Below are positions 1 through 9,668 of a stretch of DNA of 64,000 nt, in pieces. The notes beneath the pieces were generated by a model. It was not told the origin of the DNA. It ran no database searches and saw only the letters and a program-made list of their open reading frames with translations. Each line of letters begins with the position of its first letter. Position 1 is the first letter of the stretch. Source of the DNA: Pseudomonadota bacterium. GTDB taxonomy: Bacteria > Pseudomonadota > Gammaproteobacteria > Pseudomonadales > Moraxellaceae. The stretch is from NCBI GenBank assembly GCA_023393635.1, contig JAEWKT010000012.1:24582-88581 (forward strand). The letters are read 5' to 3'. Made by a program: the position numbers and the translations under genes.

Positions 1-456
1 AACATGAAGCTGCTGAAATGGTTGCGTGGTCATATGCGCATTACGCCAACCTTGCGAGGCAACCAGTTTTTGGTACGAGAAAATGGTCTATTGTGGGCGA
101 CCCCATTGTTGGTGGTGCTGATTTTAGTAGAATTTTCTGATGTGATTTTTGCAGTTGATTCTATTCCTGCTATTTTTGCAGTAACCACAGATCCGTTTAT
201 TGTATTAAGTGCTAATTTGCTGGCTATTTTAGGCTTGCGCGCCATGTTCTTTTTGCTAGCAGGTGCAGCGGCTAAAATGCATTATTTACCGTATGGGCTT
301 GGGGTGATCATGAGCTTTATTGGGATAAAAATGCTGTTGCTGGATATTTATCATATTCCAATTGCTGCCTCATTAGGCTTTATTGCTGTGGTACTGGCGA
401 TTACCGCATGGCTATCATGGCGTTATGCCAAAAATCATCCGCAAGCACAGGCATAA
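1..456 (+). CDS. TerC family integral membrane protein, C-terminal part (5' end outside window)
   Basis: The reading frame is open from the first base and ends at a TAA, so this is the C-terminal half of a longer protein. TerC/Alx proteins are usually about 320 residues and about 150 are present here. Hydrophobic helices are evident, with the family-typical acidic stretch [20 protein letters not shown], whose aspartates lie within membrane helices. The family is linked to metal ion (manganese) homeostasis or export and to tellurite and pH responses at the inner membrane; the substrate cannot be told from this fragment. The first in-frame ATG at position 4 is probably internal. The next gene is on the opposite strand, so this gene ends its own transcript. 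Confidence 0.85.
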   Translation, partial: NMKLLKWLRGHMRITPTLRGNQFLVRENGLLWATPLLVVLILVEFSDVIFAVDSIPAIFAVTTDPFIVLSANLLAILGLRAMFFLLAGAAAKMHYLPYGLGVIMSFIGIKMLLLDIYHIPIAASLGFIAVVLAITAWLSWRYAKNHPQAQA

Positions 457-571
457 TTAAAACCGTATCAATTATTAAGGGTTCAAGCTGAGCAAGGCTT
501 GGTTTGAACCACTGGGATCTATGCCCCGCTAAACAAACGCAGCAACCATCATTAATAGGGTAAATAATCTG

Positions 572-1060
572 CTACTTGGGCGTGTGTGTTTGTATGTCCA
601 GTTCTTCATGCTGTAGTACAACTGTCTGATTAACCTGATGTTGCGTGGTGATTTTGCCAATATCAACTTGTTCGGTAATTACTACTTTTTTATGCACCAC
701 TGCTTGCTCCTGATACAGTGGAATTTCAATCATTTGCTTATCATTCAGTGTAATAGTTTCGCCATTAATTTTAATCTGGGTTGGCGTTGCTGCGTGTTCT
801 AAAGCATCGATATGATTTGTGGTGGTGCTGGTGGTTGTGGTGTTGGCCTGATATTCAATGACTAACACTTCTTCTGTCAACAGCACAGGGATTTGAATGG
901 TTTGTTCACGCACTACTTTTTTAACCAATAACTGGCCAGTTAAATATTGTTCCACTTGAACATCAGCTTTTTCAGCCAGCAATTCGATGTGTTCTATGGT
1001 TTGTTGCTGTGATGAATGATCGTCTGGAAGAGGGGAGGCAGATAATTCAGGTTTTGACAT
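572..1060 (-). CDS. DUF2382 (YsnF/AvaK) domain protein
   Basis: This 162-residue soluble protein consists mostly of one DUF2382-type domain. It shows the family's alternating pattern of basic-then-acidic beta segments (LLVKKVVREQTIQIPVLLTEEVLVIEY, quoted here in part only as LLVKKVVREQTIQIPV) followed by EEL near the C terminus. The N terminus is acidic and glutamine-rich. No signal peptide or membrane segment is seen. Function is unknown; relatives are often stress-induced and sit beside PRC-barrel proteins. The ATG start is preceded by AAGG at good spacing. It lies downstream of a second DUF2382 gene on the same strand, but a terminator-like hairpin separates them. Identification of the domain is by pattern only. 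Confidence 0.7.
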   Translation of the reverse strand: MSKPELSASPLPDDHSSQQQTIEHIELLAEKADVQVEQYLTGQLLVKKVVREQTIQIPVLLTEEVLVIEYQANTTTTSTTTNHIDALEHAATPTQIKINGETITLNDKQMIEIPLYQEQAVVHKKVVITEQVDIGKITTQHQVNQTVVLQHEELDIQTHTPK

Positions 1061-1226
1061 ATTATTTACCTTGCGAGTTGTTTAGCGTGGCTAGTTGTTT
1101 AGTATGCTGATAAGGCTTGACGAAACGTTTTGCTTGCGCATTTAGAATAAACAAAACAGTTCACAAGCCATTTAAACTAAGTCATGCACTCTTGCTAAGA
1201 GCGCAGTAGAGAGCAGGATGGTAGAG

Positions 1227-1258
1227 AAAAACGGCAAGGAATTGATTTAACCTTGCCG
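1227..1258 (-). terminator. Intrinsic terminator of the PRC-barrel/DUF2382 gene
   Basis: Read on the minus strand, CGGCAAGG and CCTTGCCG (1251-1258 and 1232-1239) form a perfect 8-bp stem followed by a run of T. It lies about 50 bases after the stop of the 1312-2124 gene, in the right orientation. Confidence 0.7.
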
Positions 1259-1311
1259 CCTTATCACACTCAATTTAAGTTGCTTTTATCAGCAACAATG
1301 ATCAACGACAA

Positions 1312-2124
1312 TTAGCGTGGATTTTTTACATCATTGACCTGATGTACATCACCAGTTTTTTCGACATCAAGCTCTTCACGTTTGACCGTGTCAGTCACGG
1401 TTTGCTGATGCTGATGGGCTGTTTTACCAATTTCAACTTCCTCAACCACATAAGCTTTTTTGTCAACATTGGCGCGTTCTGCTTCAAGATCTATTGAGAT
1501 AGTACGGCTATCAGCACCGATTTCACGATCAGTCGGGCGATTGTCAACAGGATGACGATTGATAAAGGCTTCTTCTTCTGCCAGGGTTACATTTACCGAC
1601 TGCTCATCACTCACCACGCGTTTACCGACTGCAATAGTGCCACCGACATAACGCTCTTTACCCACTACCAAGCGTTCTTCAAGTAATTCAATTTTGCTCG
1701 GAGCATCGTAATATTTGTTATGTATATTTGCTTCACTGGTTGGATTTACATTAGCAAATTCTTCGCTAAATACACGCTGATCATGGGTTTGCACATCATT
1801 GTAGTTATAAACGCGGTCTTCATCATACGTGTCCATGCTTTCTGCACGGTCACGGGTTAGAGTGTTGATATAAACCTCGTCCTCACCACGAAATTCTGCA
1901 AAACCTGCAGGTACTAATACTTGCTTGCTGCTAAACCAGCCGCCCACATCAACAATAAAATAGCGAATTTTACCTGTATCCTGTTCTACTAGGGCACCAT
2001 CAATTTTCCCAATTTTTTCATTGTCTGCACCATATACCGTGCGGCCTTGTGGATCATAATAGTCCTGGCCTAAATCTGAGGCGTAATTGGTTTGAATATC
2101 TTTTAAGCGAATTAAATGGCTCAT
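1312..2124 (-). CDS. PRC-barrel and DUF2382 domain protein
   Basis: The protein has about 270 residues. An N-terminal PRC-barrel region (roughly residues 10-95, with YDPQGRTVYGADNEKIGKID) is followed by a linker and a C-terminal DUF2382/YsnF domain (roughly 145-250, with IELLEERLVVGKERYVGG and VVEEVEIGKTAHQHQQ). PRC-barrels are small beta folds used in RNA-processing and photosynthetic proteins. This two-domain form is common in stress-tolerant bacteria but its role is not known. The ATG at 2124 is chosen over an in-frame ATG 21 bases upstream because AAGGAA sits about 8 bases before it. With the neighbouring 162-residue protein it forms a DUF2382 pair on one strand. No secretion signal is seen, so it is probably cytoplasmic. 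Confidence 0.75.
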   Translation of the reverse strand: MSHLIRLKDIQTNYASDLGQDYYDPQGRTVYGADNEKIGKIDGALVEQDTGKIRYFIVDVGGWFSSKQVLVPAGFAEFRGEDEVYINTLTRDRAESMDTYDEDRVYNYNDVQTHDQRVFSEEFANVNPTSEANIHNKYYDAPSKIELLEERLVVGKERYVGGTIAVGKRVVSDEQSVNVTLAEEEAFINRHPVDNRPTDREIGADSRTISIDLEAERANVDKKAYVVEEVEIGKTAHQHQQTVTDTVKREELDVEKTGDVHQVNDVKNPR

Positions 2125-2578
2125 GTGATTGTTCCTTCTATTCATTAAAAATCATTCGTACACAACAGCTTTAATCAATAAAAGCCACCGCATCAAAAAA
2201 CTGAGTACTACTTCTCGAAGCTCATGTTTAGGCTCAGCAAACTGCACTGAGCTATTGCACTTACTCCACTAAATCAGAGCAGGCTTCTTAAGCTAAATTA
2301 ATTTAAATTTTAAAGTAGTGTTGCTATAAGACGCTTTTGTTAAAGATGACGGAGTCTTGTTATTTTAGGTGTAGACGGTTTATTTCTCACTAAGACCACG
2401 TAACAAGCGTATAAATATTAATGCTTGGCGGTGAGCTAAGAGGCAGGCATACATTTACTAAAATTGGCGTACAGATCGCCTCTACAAGATAAATTACATG
2501 GTTTAAATTGTTTGAGTTAAGCTGCCTATTTTTCTTAATTCACCAATCCTTAGTCGCAAAATCCACAAATCCTGGCCA
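2125..2578. other. Intergenic stretch without recognisable gene
   Basis: AT-rich spacer between the PRC-barrel gene start and the tRNA-Glu terminator. It should hold the promoter of the PRC-barrel gene, but I could not single out a convincing box. No ORF with coding character, RNA family or repeat was recognised. Confidence 0.5.
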
Positions 2579-2580
2579 CA

Positions 2581-2610
2581 AAAAAGCCCAATCATATTGA
2601 CTGGGCTTTT
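2581..2610 (-). terminator. Terminator downstream of tRNA-Glu
   Basis: AAAAGCCCA and TGGGCTTTT form a 9-bp perfect stem with a 10-base loop. On the minus strand it is followed by further T, placing an intrinsic terminator 46 bases past the tRNA 3' end. The A/T flanks make it potentially bidirectional. Confidence 0.75.
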
Positions 2611-2655
2611 GATGATTACTATGAAACCTTAATGAAAAGCAACAGTAATCGAATT

Positions 2656-2731
2656 TGGTCTCCCCACGGGGATTCGAACCCCGGTTACCGCCGTGAAAGG
2701 GCGATGTCCTAGGCCTCTAGACGATGGGGAG
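2656..2731 (-). tRNA. tRNA-Glu (anticodon TTC)
   Basis: On the minus strand a complete cloverleaf runs from CTCCCCATCG to an encoded CCA. The acceptor stem CTCCCCA pairs with TGGGGAG, the anticodon loop CTTTCAC gives UUC, and the T-arm reads GGTTCGAATCC. It is a single-gene transcript with its own promoter and terminator, outside any rRNA operon seen here. Confidence 0.95.
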
Positions 2732-2740
2732 TATTTCTTG

Positions 2741-2769
2741 ATAACAAGTTGTTTTGCAACCAGTTACAA
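2741..2769 (-). promoter_or_regulatory. Probable promoter of tRNA-Glu
   Basis: On the minus strand TTGTAA (2769-2764) and TGTTAT (2746-2741) are 17 bases apart. The -10 box lies 9 bases before the mature tRNA 5' end, giving a very short 5' leader for RNase P to remove. Confidence 0.45.
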
Positions 2770-2796
2770 GGTGACTTGCGTCGAGGTGGGCATATA

Positions 2797-3504
2797 TTAG
2801 GGATTATCAGTGCCAGTGTCAAGCTGCATTTGCGGCCAACTGTTTAAAATATGACAAAACAGTTCGGCTGTTTTTTGGGTGTCGTACAGTGCCGAATGGG
2901 CTTCTTTGCCATCAAACTCAAGGTTTGCCGCCCGACAAGCACGTGCCAGTACCGTTTGGCCATACGCAATGGCACTTAAGGTGACGGTGTCAAATACTGA
3001 GAAGCTATGGAACGGGGTTTGATTTTTGGTACCCGTGCGTGCCACAGCAGCTTGTAAAAAGCCCAAATCAAAATGCGCATTATGACCCACCAAAATGCAA
3101 TGGGTGCAGCCTTGCTCACGACGAATCTCAGTCAATCGCTTGAAAATACGCTTAAAGGCAGTTTTTTCATCTTCTGCAATGGCCATACGCATGGGGTTAA
3201 ATGGATCAATGCCTGTAAAATCAAGCGAGCGTTGATCTAAATTTGCCCCTTGAAACGGATGAATATGCGCATGCAATGCTTCGCCTGGCGCAAATTGTCC
3301 CTGATCATTATAAATAATTGGAATACACGCGATTTCAAGCAAGGCATCAGTTTTTGCGTTAAACCCAGCAGTTTCAACATCAACCACCACAGGTAAAAAC
3401 CCCCGAAAACGTTGCCCAATAATTGGGGTGGTTTTAGCTGGCTTATCCTCGCACTCGGGCAAAGCGGTGCTTTCTTGTGCCATAGATGGCTCAACCTCGT
3501 TCAT
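2797..3504 (-). CDS. rnt: Ribonuclease T (3'-5' exoribonuclease)
   Basis: RNase T trims the 3' ends of tRNA, 5S and 23S rRNA and turns over the tRNA CCA end. The DEDD exonuclease motifs are visible: [20 protein letters not shown] (Asp, Glu), HNAHFDLGF (Asp) and [10 protein letters not shown] (His, Asp). At about 235 residues it is slightly longer than E. coli RNase T (215) because of an N-terminal extension of about 35 residues. The start at 3504 overlaps the pyrC stop as ATGA and has GGAG seven bases upstream, so translation is probably coupled to pyrC. A start 12 bases further upstream is possible but less well placed. The pyrC-rnt pair is common in Pseudomonas and Acinetobacter. Confidence 0.93.
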   Translation of the reverse strand: MNEVEPSMAQESTALPECEDKPAKTTPIIGQRFRGFLPVVVDVETAGFNAKTDALLEIACIPIIYNDQGQFAPGEALHAHIHPFQGANLDQRSLDFTGIDPFNPMRMAIAEDEKTAFKRIFKRLTEIRREQGCTHCILVGHNAHFDLGFLQAAVARTGTKNQTPFHSFSVFDTVTLSAIAYGQTVLARACRAANLEFDGKEAHSALYDTQKTAELFCHILNSWPQMQLDTGTDNP

Positions 3505-4535
3505 GCAATACTCCATGATAAGGTTTCACCCGCATGCAAAGGAATCAAAGCCTGGCCATCCATATAAGGGTAGCTGCTGGGTACCTGATAATCCTGTTTG
3601 ATTAAGGTAATGGTGTCAGTATTACGCGCTAAGCCATAAAAATCTGCACCAAAATGACTGGCAAATCCTTCTAAACGATCCAGTCGGCCAGCTTGTTCAA
3701 AGGCTTCAGCATACATTTGCAGTGCAATGGGCGCGCTATAACAACCTGCACAACCACAGGCATTTTCTTTACTGCTTTGTGCATGTGGTGCGCTATCTGT
3801 CCCTAAGAAAAACTTGGGATTGCCACTGGTAGCCACTTCTAGCAATACAGTTTGATGTTTTTGACGCTTTAAAATGGGTAAGCAGTAATAATGCGGTCGG
3901 ACACCACCTACCAGCATATGATTGCGGTTAAACATTAAGTGTTGCGGTGTAATAGTGGCTGCCACATTGCGTCCTTGTTCCAGCACAAAATGTGCGGCTT
4001 CACTGGTGGTGATGTGTTCTAGCACCAGTTTTAAATTGGGAAACTGGCGTAATAATGGAGCTAACACATCATCTAAAAAACGTTTTTCACGGTCAAAGAT
4101 GTCCACATTGCTATGCGTCACTTCACCATGAATGAGTAGTGGAAACTGCTGTTCCTCAAGCTGCTCAATCACCGAATACACTTTACGAATATCACTGACA
4201 CCATTTTGTGAGTTGGTGGTTGCGCCTGCTGGATACAATTTTATGGCCTGGACAAAATCCGTGGCTTTGGCCGCAGCAATTTCAAGTGGTGATGTTTCAT
4301 CGGTAAAATACAGCACCATGCGTGGGTCAAATGTGGTATCTGCTGGCGCATGTGCCAAAATACGCTCACGATAGGCGGCAGCATCGGCTACCGTTTTGAC
4401 AGGAGGGAGCAAATTAGGCATGCAAATCAGTCGATTAAATACCCGTGCCGCTGCTGGAACAGTATGTGCCAGTGCTGCGCCATCACGTAGATGGATATGC
4501 CAATCGTCAGGACGGGTGATGGTTAGCGTATTCAA
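3501..4535 (-). CDS. pyrC: Dihydroorotase
   Basis: This zinc amidohydrolase cyclises N-carbamoyl-aspartate to dihydroorotate, the third step of pyrimidine synthesis. The 344-residue length matches the class II (E. coli PyrC) type. The N terminus has the metal-binding [10 protein letters not shown]. Residues LIHGEV and LEHITT carry further metal-ligand histidines, and FLGTDSAPH carries the catalytic aspartate; the bridging lysine is in the [10 protein letters not shown] segment. Its stop overlaps the rnt start, making a two-gene operon. It diverges from a diguanylate cyclase across a 170-base gap. No pyrimidine attenuator was recognised upstream. Confidence 0.97.
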   Translation of the reverse strand: MNTLTITRPDDWHIHLRDGAALAHTVPAAARVFNRLICMPNLLPPVKTVADAAAYRERILAHAPADTTFDPRMVLYFTDETSPLEIAAAKATDFVQAIKLYPAGATTNSQNGVSDIRKVYSVIEQLEEQQFPLLIHGEVTHSNVDIFDREKRFLDDVLAPLLRQFPNLKLVLEHITTSEAAHFVLEQGRNVAATITPQHLMFNRNHMLVGGVRPHYYCLPILKRQKHQTVLLEVATSGNPKFFLGTDSAPHAQSSKENACGCAGCYSAPIALQMYAEAFEQAGRLDRLEGFASHFGADFYGLARNTDTITLIKQDYQVPSSYPYMDGQALIPLHAGETLSWSIA

Positions 4536-4708
4536 GGTTCTTCATCGCTTGCAAAAAACCCAATGATAGATCAAATATGAGGTTGACGGAATGACTTGCG
4601 CTAAGATATCTACTCTTGCTAGTGTGCGCAGATAGGTAATACAGCCATTTCTGGCTGTCACACTGCTTCATCACGCTGCACTTTCACCCACCGCCATGAG
4701 AATTATAA

Positions 4709-5962
4709 GTGAAAAAACCAGTTGCTATTTTGCCTGAACAATATCAACACGAAGATCAGCTGATTCGTAAATTATTGGCTGGCCGAACGCGTATACATCG
4801 GTCGTTTCCTGAGCAGCTTGAAACATTGTTTTGGCAATCTTTGGTAGAGCGTGCCACCCAGATGATTCGTCATATTGCAATGCTTGGGGTGCTGCTTTAT
4901 ATCGTGGTGGGTTTAATCACCTTTCCCAGTATTTACCTGGTGGCCTCAGAAGCAACTCGGCTGCACGATACACTCATCTGGCTTTTAATGTATTTAAATG
5001 GCGCTGTGTGCTTATCCATTCTACCCATTATGGCCAGTATTCCTGGTCTGGCAGGTTATTTTCAGCGTTCAATTGTGGTGGTGAGTTTTTTTGGGGTGTT
5101 TTTTACCACCTTACTTACCGTGCAATACCAGGAAGTTCGTCTGGTGCAGCAAGGCAGCTATATTGTCATTTTTGTCTATATGCTAATTTATTTTTTGACA
5201 GGCGTACGGCCATTTATTTTATTAATTACCTGCTGTATTGCAGGATTGCTGCCATTGCCCATCGCGTGGCTGATGGATATAAAAATTGATCCTTTAAACT
5301 ATTTTTATGCAGTGATTTTTAGTAATTTCATTGGCTTTTTTATTAGCCAAAGCATTATTGGCAAAGAGCGCAGCAGTTTTTTACAGGCGCGTTTGCTTGA
5401 GTTGGATAAAATGCAAGCCAAGGCCATGAGTGAGTGCTTAATTCGCTTATCTAATGAAGACCCATTAACAGGGTTATATAATCGACGTTATTTTAATCAA
5501 ATGATTCATGAAGAGTGGGAGCGTGCAGCACGCTCTGGTGAGTCGCTATCTCTGGTATTTATTGATATTGATTGCTTTAAAAAATACAACGATACCTATG
5601 GCCATTTAAAAGGTGATGAAGCCCTGGTTAAGGTGGCTAAAGTGCTACAGGGACAAATTCGTCGTACTTCTGATATGGCTTCGCGTTATGGTGGAGAGGA
5701 GTTTATTTTATTGTTGCCCAATACGCCATCAACGGGCGCACAGGTGGTGGCGAATAATATTATGACAGCAGTGGATCAGCTTGATATTACCCATAGTGCT
5801 TCCCATGTTAAGCCGTATCTGACGTTAAGTATTGGTATTGCCACTTGGTCAGGTGAGCCAGAAATGACTGAAACGACATTGGTGTCGCAGGCCGATCAAG
5901 CCGTTTATCAGGCAAAGGCAGATGGCCGTCATTTGGTGCGTGTCTTTAATCCAGGGCAATAA
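4709..5962 (+). CDS. Membrane-bound diguanylate cyclase (GGDEF)
   Basis: The enzyme makes cyclic di-GMP from two GTP. The first 225 or so residues hold about six hydrophobic helices with short loops and no recognisable periplasmic sensor domain. A short linker leads to the GGDEF domain (about 255-412) with DPLTGLYNRRYF at its start. The active-site motif is GGEEF at residues 328-332, a functional variant. R319-T-S-D322, five residues before it, is a canonical RxxD inhibitory site, so product inhibition is expected. The start is a GTG with only a weak GAG upstream. It is a lone gene, so the signal it senses is unknown. Confidence 0.9.
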   Translation: MKKPVAILPEQYQHEDQLIRKLLAGRTRIHRSFPEQLETLFWQSLVERATQMIRHIAMLGVLLYIVVGLITFPSIYLVASEATRLHDTLIWLLMYLNGAVCLSILPIMASIPGLAGYFQRSIVVVSFFGVFFTTLLTVQYQEVRLVQQGSYIVIFVYMLIYFLTGVRPFILLITCCIAGLLPLPIAWLMDIKIDPLNYFYAVIFSNFIGFFISQSIIGKERSSFLQARLLELDKMQAKAMSECLIRLSNEDPLTGLYNRRYFNQMIHEEWERAARSGESLSLVFIDIDCFKKYNDTYGHLKGDEALVKVAKVLQGQIRRTSDMASRYGGEEFILLLPNTPSTGAQVVANNIMTAVDQLDITHSASHVKPYLTLSIGIATWSGEPEMTETTLVSQADQAVYQAKADGRHLVRVFNPGQ

Positions 5963-6012
5963 AAAACCCTCTTCAATAGACCCTTTTACAGGTGGTGTCA
6001 TGAAGAGGGGGT
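5961..6012 (-). terminator. Terminator between diguanylate cyclase and argG (convergent)
   Basis: CCCTCTTCA (5967-5975) and TGAAGAGGG (6001-6009) form a 9-bp perfect stem with a 25-base loop. On the minus strand the second arm is followed by TTTTTT, so it best serves argG. It also sits just after the cyclase stop. Confidence 0.65.
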
Positions 6013-6057
6013 TACTATAGTCTAAACGTGTATGCTACTTAAACGCTTGTTTGGCAA

Positions 6058-7725
<1,668 letters not shown>

Positions 7726-8112
7726 ATGCGTATTTTGTTTTGGCGTAGCCTCGTTATTCTATTCTTGATCCTGGCTTTTATTGGTGCATTGCTGCCTGGC
7801 ATGCCAACCACTGTATTTTTAATTCTAGCGGCATGGGCAGCATCTAAGGGCTGGCCAGCACTGGATATATGGCTGACCAATCATCCCAAGTATGGTCACT
7901 TAATTCGTGAGTGGCGTGCCAATAGAACCATTCCCCGTAGGGCAAAGGTCATTGCCATTGGCATGATGTTGATAAGCGGTATACTCATGCTATTGACGCC
8001 TGCGCCCTACTGGGTCAAAGTATTTACAGATGGTGTGATGTTCATTGTGGCTATTTGGATGTGGACACGACCAGAACCACACACTGCACCTAAACCCAGC
8101 GATCATCCCTGA
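7726..8112 (+). CDS. DUF454 (YbaN-like) inner membrane protein
   Basis: This 128-residue protein has two or three hydrophobic helices: one near the N terminus (LVILFLILAFIGALLPGMPTT) and two close together near residues 80-110. The GALLPGMPTTVFLILAAWAASKG block is the signature of the DUF454/YbaN family. The middle segment HPKYGHLIREWRANRTIPRRAKV is also typical. The family sits in the inner membrane and its function is unknown. The start has no strong ribosome site. It stands alone between argG and the YkuD gene. Confidence 0.85.
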   Translation: MRILFWRSLVILFLILAFIGALLPGMPTTVFLILAAWAASKGWPALDIWLTNHPKYGHLIREWRANRTIPRRAKVIAIGMMLISGILMLLTPAPYWVKVFTDGVMFIVAIWMWTRPEPHTAPKPSDHP

Positions 8113-8137
8113 AGCCCAATAAAAAACTCAAGTTTTT

Positions 8138-8175
8138 CATGTTTTATTTAACAGGTTTCCTTTAAATAAAACATG
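8138..8175. repeat. Perfect 14-bp AT-rich inverted repeat
   Basis: CATGTTTTATTTAA (8138-8151) and its exact reverse complement (8162-8175) are separated by 10 bases. It starts 25 bases after the DUF454 stop. It could act as a terminator-like hairpin, though no T-run follows the stem on the plus strand, or as a protein-binding palindrome. Confidence 0.6.
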
Positions 8176-8304
8176 CTGCCATAAAGCGTATATAAAAGAC
8201 TATAAAAAGGGCTGAGCAAGCTTAATCAGCAGAGTGGCTCGAAAAAAATAAAAACGCATGCTAGGCTGCTATGCATCACTGTACTATTTAGCTTATTTTT
8301 TGCC

Positions 8305-8808
8305 ATGAATGACGTGACCAGCAAACCCTATATTCAAATAGACATCGCTAAACAACAACTGCACTGGATTGGCGATATTACCCGTACCTATTATATTTCT
8401 ACGGCATTGAATGGCGCAGGCGAGCAGCAAGATAGTGGCTGCACACCACGTGGTAAACATATTATTGCGGCTAAAATTGGTGCTGGCCAGGCGTGTAATA
8501 GCGTGTTTGTAGGCCGTATTGCCACAGGAGAAATTTATAGCCCTGCACTGGCTGCACAATTTCCCAAGCGCGACTGGATTCTCAGCCGTATTTTATGGTT
8601 ACAAGGTATAGAGCCGCAGTTTAATCAGGGGGTAGGCTGTGATAGCCACAACCGATATATTTATATTCATGGCACACCAGATAGCGAACCAATGGGTGTG
8701 GCGCGCTCTCATGGTTGTATTCGCATGCGTAATAGTGAGGTCATCGAATTGTTTGACTTGGTAGAAGCAGGCACACGTGTAGATATTTTAGAAAATATGC
8801 CTCTTTAA
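8305..8808 (+). CDS. YkuD-fold L,D-transpeptidase / L,D-carboxypeptidase family protein, probably cytoplasmic (ElsL-like)
   Basis: The YkuD catalytic motif HGTPDSEP...SHGCIRMRN is complete, with the nucleophile Cys138 and its partner histidine. At 167 residues it is little more than the catalytic domain. Read from the ATG used here it has no signal peptide, like the cytoplasmic Acinetobacter ElsL enzyme, which trims the L,D bond of muropeptides in cell-wall recycling in place of LdcA. That assignment is by family resemblance. No ribosome site precedes this ATG. The frame stays open upstream to 8206 and would encode a signal-peptide-like segment, but it has no ATG, GTG or TTG, so the true N terminus is uncertain (see findings). 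Confidence 0.8.
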   Translation: MNDVTSKPYIQIDIAKQQLHWIGDITRTYYISTALNGAGEQQDSGCTPRGKHIIAAKIGAGQACNSVFVGRIATGEIYSPALAAQFPKRDWILSRILWLQGIEPQFNQGVGCDSHNRYIYIHGTPDSEPMGVARSHGCIRMRNSEVIELFDLVEAGTRVDILENMPL

Positions 8809-8971
8809 TAGCGTATATATGCTTGACCCTAAATATTGAAAAATCATTGACTTAACTAAGAAGTAATTAGTTGAATAGGATGAATTATTATATTTTATTA
8901 ATGCCCAATTGACTGAATGAGCCACTTTTTAGGCAGTTGAGCGCAAAAAACCAAAAAAAGACCAAAAGCGT

Positions 8972-8999
8972 TTGACAGGCTATTTAGATTCTCTATAAT
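8972..8999 (+). promoter_or_regulatory. Strong promoter of the Val-Asp-Asp-Val tRNA cluster
   Basis: A perfect TTGACA (8972-8977) and a perfect TATAAT (8994-8999) are 16 bases apart. The bases after the -10 box are GC-rich (GCACCCCACG), as in stringently controlled stable-RNA promoters. The first tRNA begins 25 bases past the -10. Confidence 0.85.
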
Positions 9000-9023
9000 G
9001 CACCCCACGATACAGTTAAGTAT

Positions 9024-9099
9024 GGGCGTTTAGCTCAGTTGGTAGAGCAGCTGCCTTACAAGCAGCGGGTCGGCGGTTCGAGTCCGTCAACGCCCACCA
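9024..9099 (+). tRNA. tRNA-Val (anticodon TAC), copy 1
   Basis: A full cloverleaf runs from GGGCGTT to encoded CCA. The acceptor GGGCGTT pairs with AACGCCC, the anticodon loop CTTACAA gives UAC, and the T-arm has GGTTCGAGTCC. It is first in the four-tRNA cluster. Confidence 0.95.
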
Positions 9100-9142
9100 T
9101 ACTGCTCTGTAGCGTGGTTTAACGTGCAGTTGATGATAATAC

Positions 9143-9219
9143 GCAGCGGTAGTTCAGTTGGTTAGAATACCGGCCTGTCACGCCGGGGGTCGCGGGTTCG
9201 AGTCCCGTCCGCTGCGCCA
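9143..9219 (+). tRNA. tRNA-Asp (anticodon GTC), copy 1
   Basis: A 77-base cloverleaf from GCAGCGG to CCA, with anticodon loop CTGTCAC (GUC) and T-arm GGTTCGAGTCC. The mature sequence is identical to copy 2. Confidence 0.95.
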
Positions 9220-9322
9220 TTTACCTCTTGATGAGGGCGTTAATCCAGAGTGACATTGCTTTTATAAGCACTTGACTGAATGCAAGTAACATTCAGGCTT
9301 ATCAGGTTGTTGCTGATAATAC

Positions 9323-9399
9323 GCAGCGGTAGTTCAGTTGGTTAGAATACCGGCCTGTCACGCCGGGGGTCGCGGGTTCGAGTCCCGTCCGCTGCGCCA
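9323..9399 (+). tRNA. tRNA-Asp (anticodon GTC), copy 2
   Basis: Identical in sequence to the tRNA-Asp 180 bases upstream, including anticodon GUC and encoded CCA. It lies in the second copy of the 95-bp direct repeat. Confidence 0.95.
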
Positions 9400-9507
9400 T
9401 TTATTTTGTTGTTTAAATAGTTTGCTTTGCATACGAAATTTTATATATGTAAAAAGCATCTATCCTGTGTAAGCATACGCACTTGCTTCGCGCGTTTGTC
9501 TTGCGTC

Positions 9508-9530
9508 GAAAAAAAGCAGTGCTTTTTTTC
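9508..9530 (+). terminator. Terminator-like hairpin inside the tRNA cluster
   Basis: GAAAAAAAGC and GCTTTTTTTC form a 10-bp perfect stem around the loop AGT, with the T-run inside the second arm. It sits between the second tRNA-Asp and the second tRNA-Val, six bases before the latter. It may end or weaken read-through, or act only as a processing hairpin. Confidence 0.5.
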
Positions 9531-9536
9531 TCCTCA

Positions 9537-9612
9537 GGGCGTTTAGCTCAGTTGGTAGAGCAGCTGCCTTACAAGCAGCGGGTCGGCGGTTCGAGTCCGT
9601 CAACGCCCACCA
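9537..9612 (+). tRNA. tRNA-Val (anticodon TAC), copy 2
   Basis: Identical to the first tRNA-Val of the cluster over all 76 bases, with encoded CCA. It starts just downstream of the A/T hairpin and is followed 57 bases later by a strong terminator. Confidence 0.95.
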
Positions 9613-9668
9613 TTATTTTGTTGCAAGGTTATACTTAGTTAAAAACTAAGCTGGTGTAAAAGACTGCA

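Larger units (their letters stand above)
9129..9403 (+). repeat. 95-bp direct repeat carrying tRNA-Asp
   Basis: Bases 9129-9223 recur at 9309-9403 with one difference (A at 9133, C at 9313), 180 bases apart. The repeat includes about 14 bases of leader and a few trailing bases, which indicates tandem duplication of a tRNA-Asp unit rather than only conserved tRNA sequence. The spacer between them (9224-9308) is not repeated. Confidence 0.85.

Noticed and set aside
9323..9399. tRNA repeat considered as a phage or island attachment site
   Set aside because: The repeats are whole tRNA genes only 180 bases apart, with no integrase or foreign genes nearby. Tandem duplication explains them.
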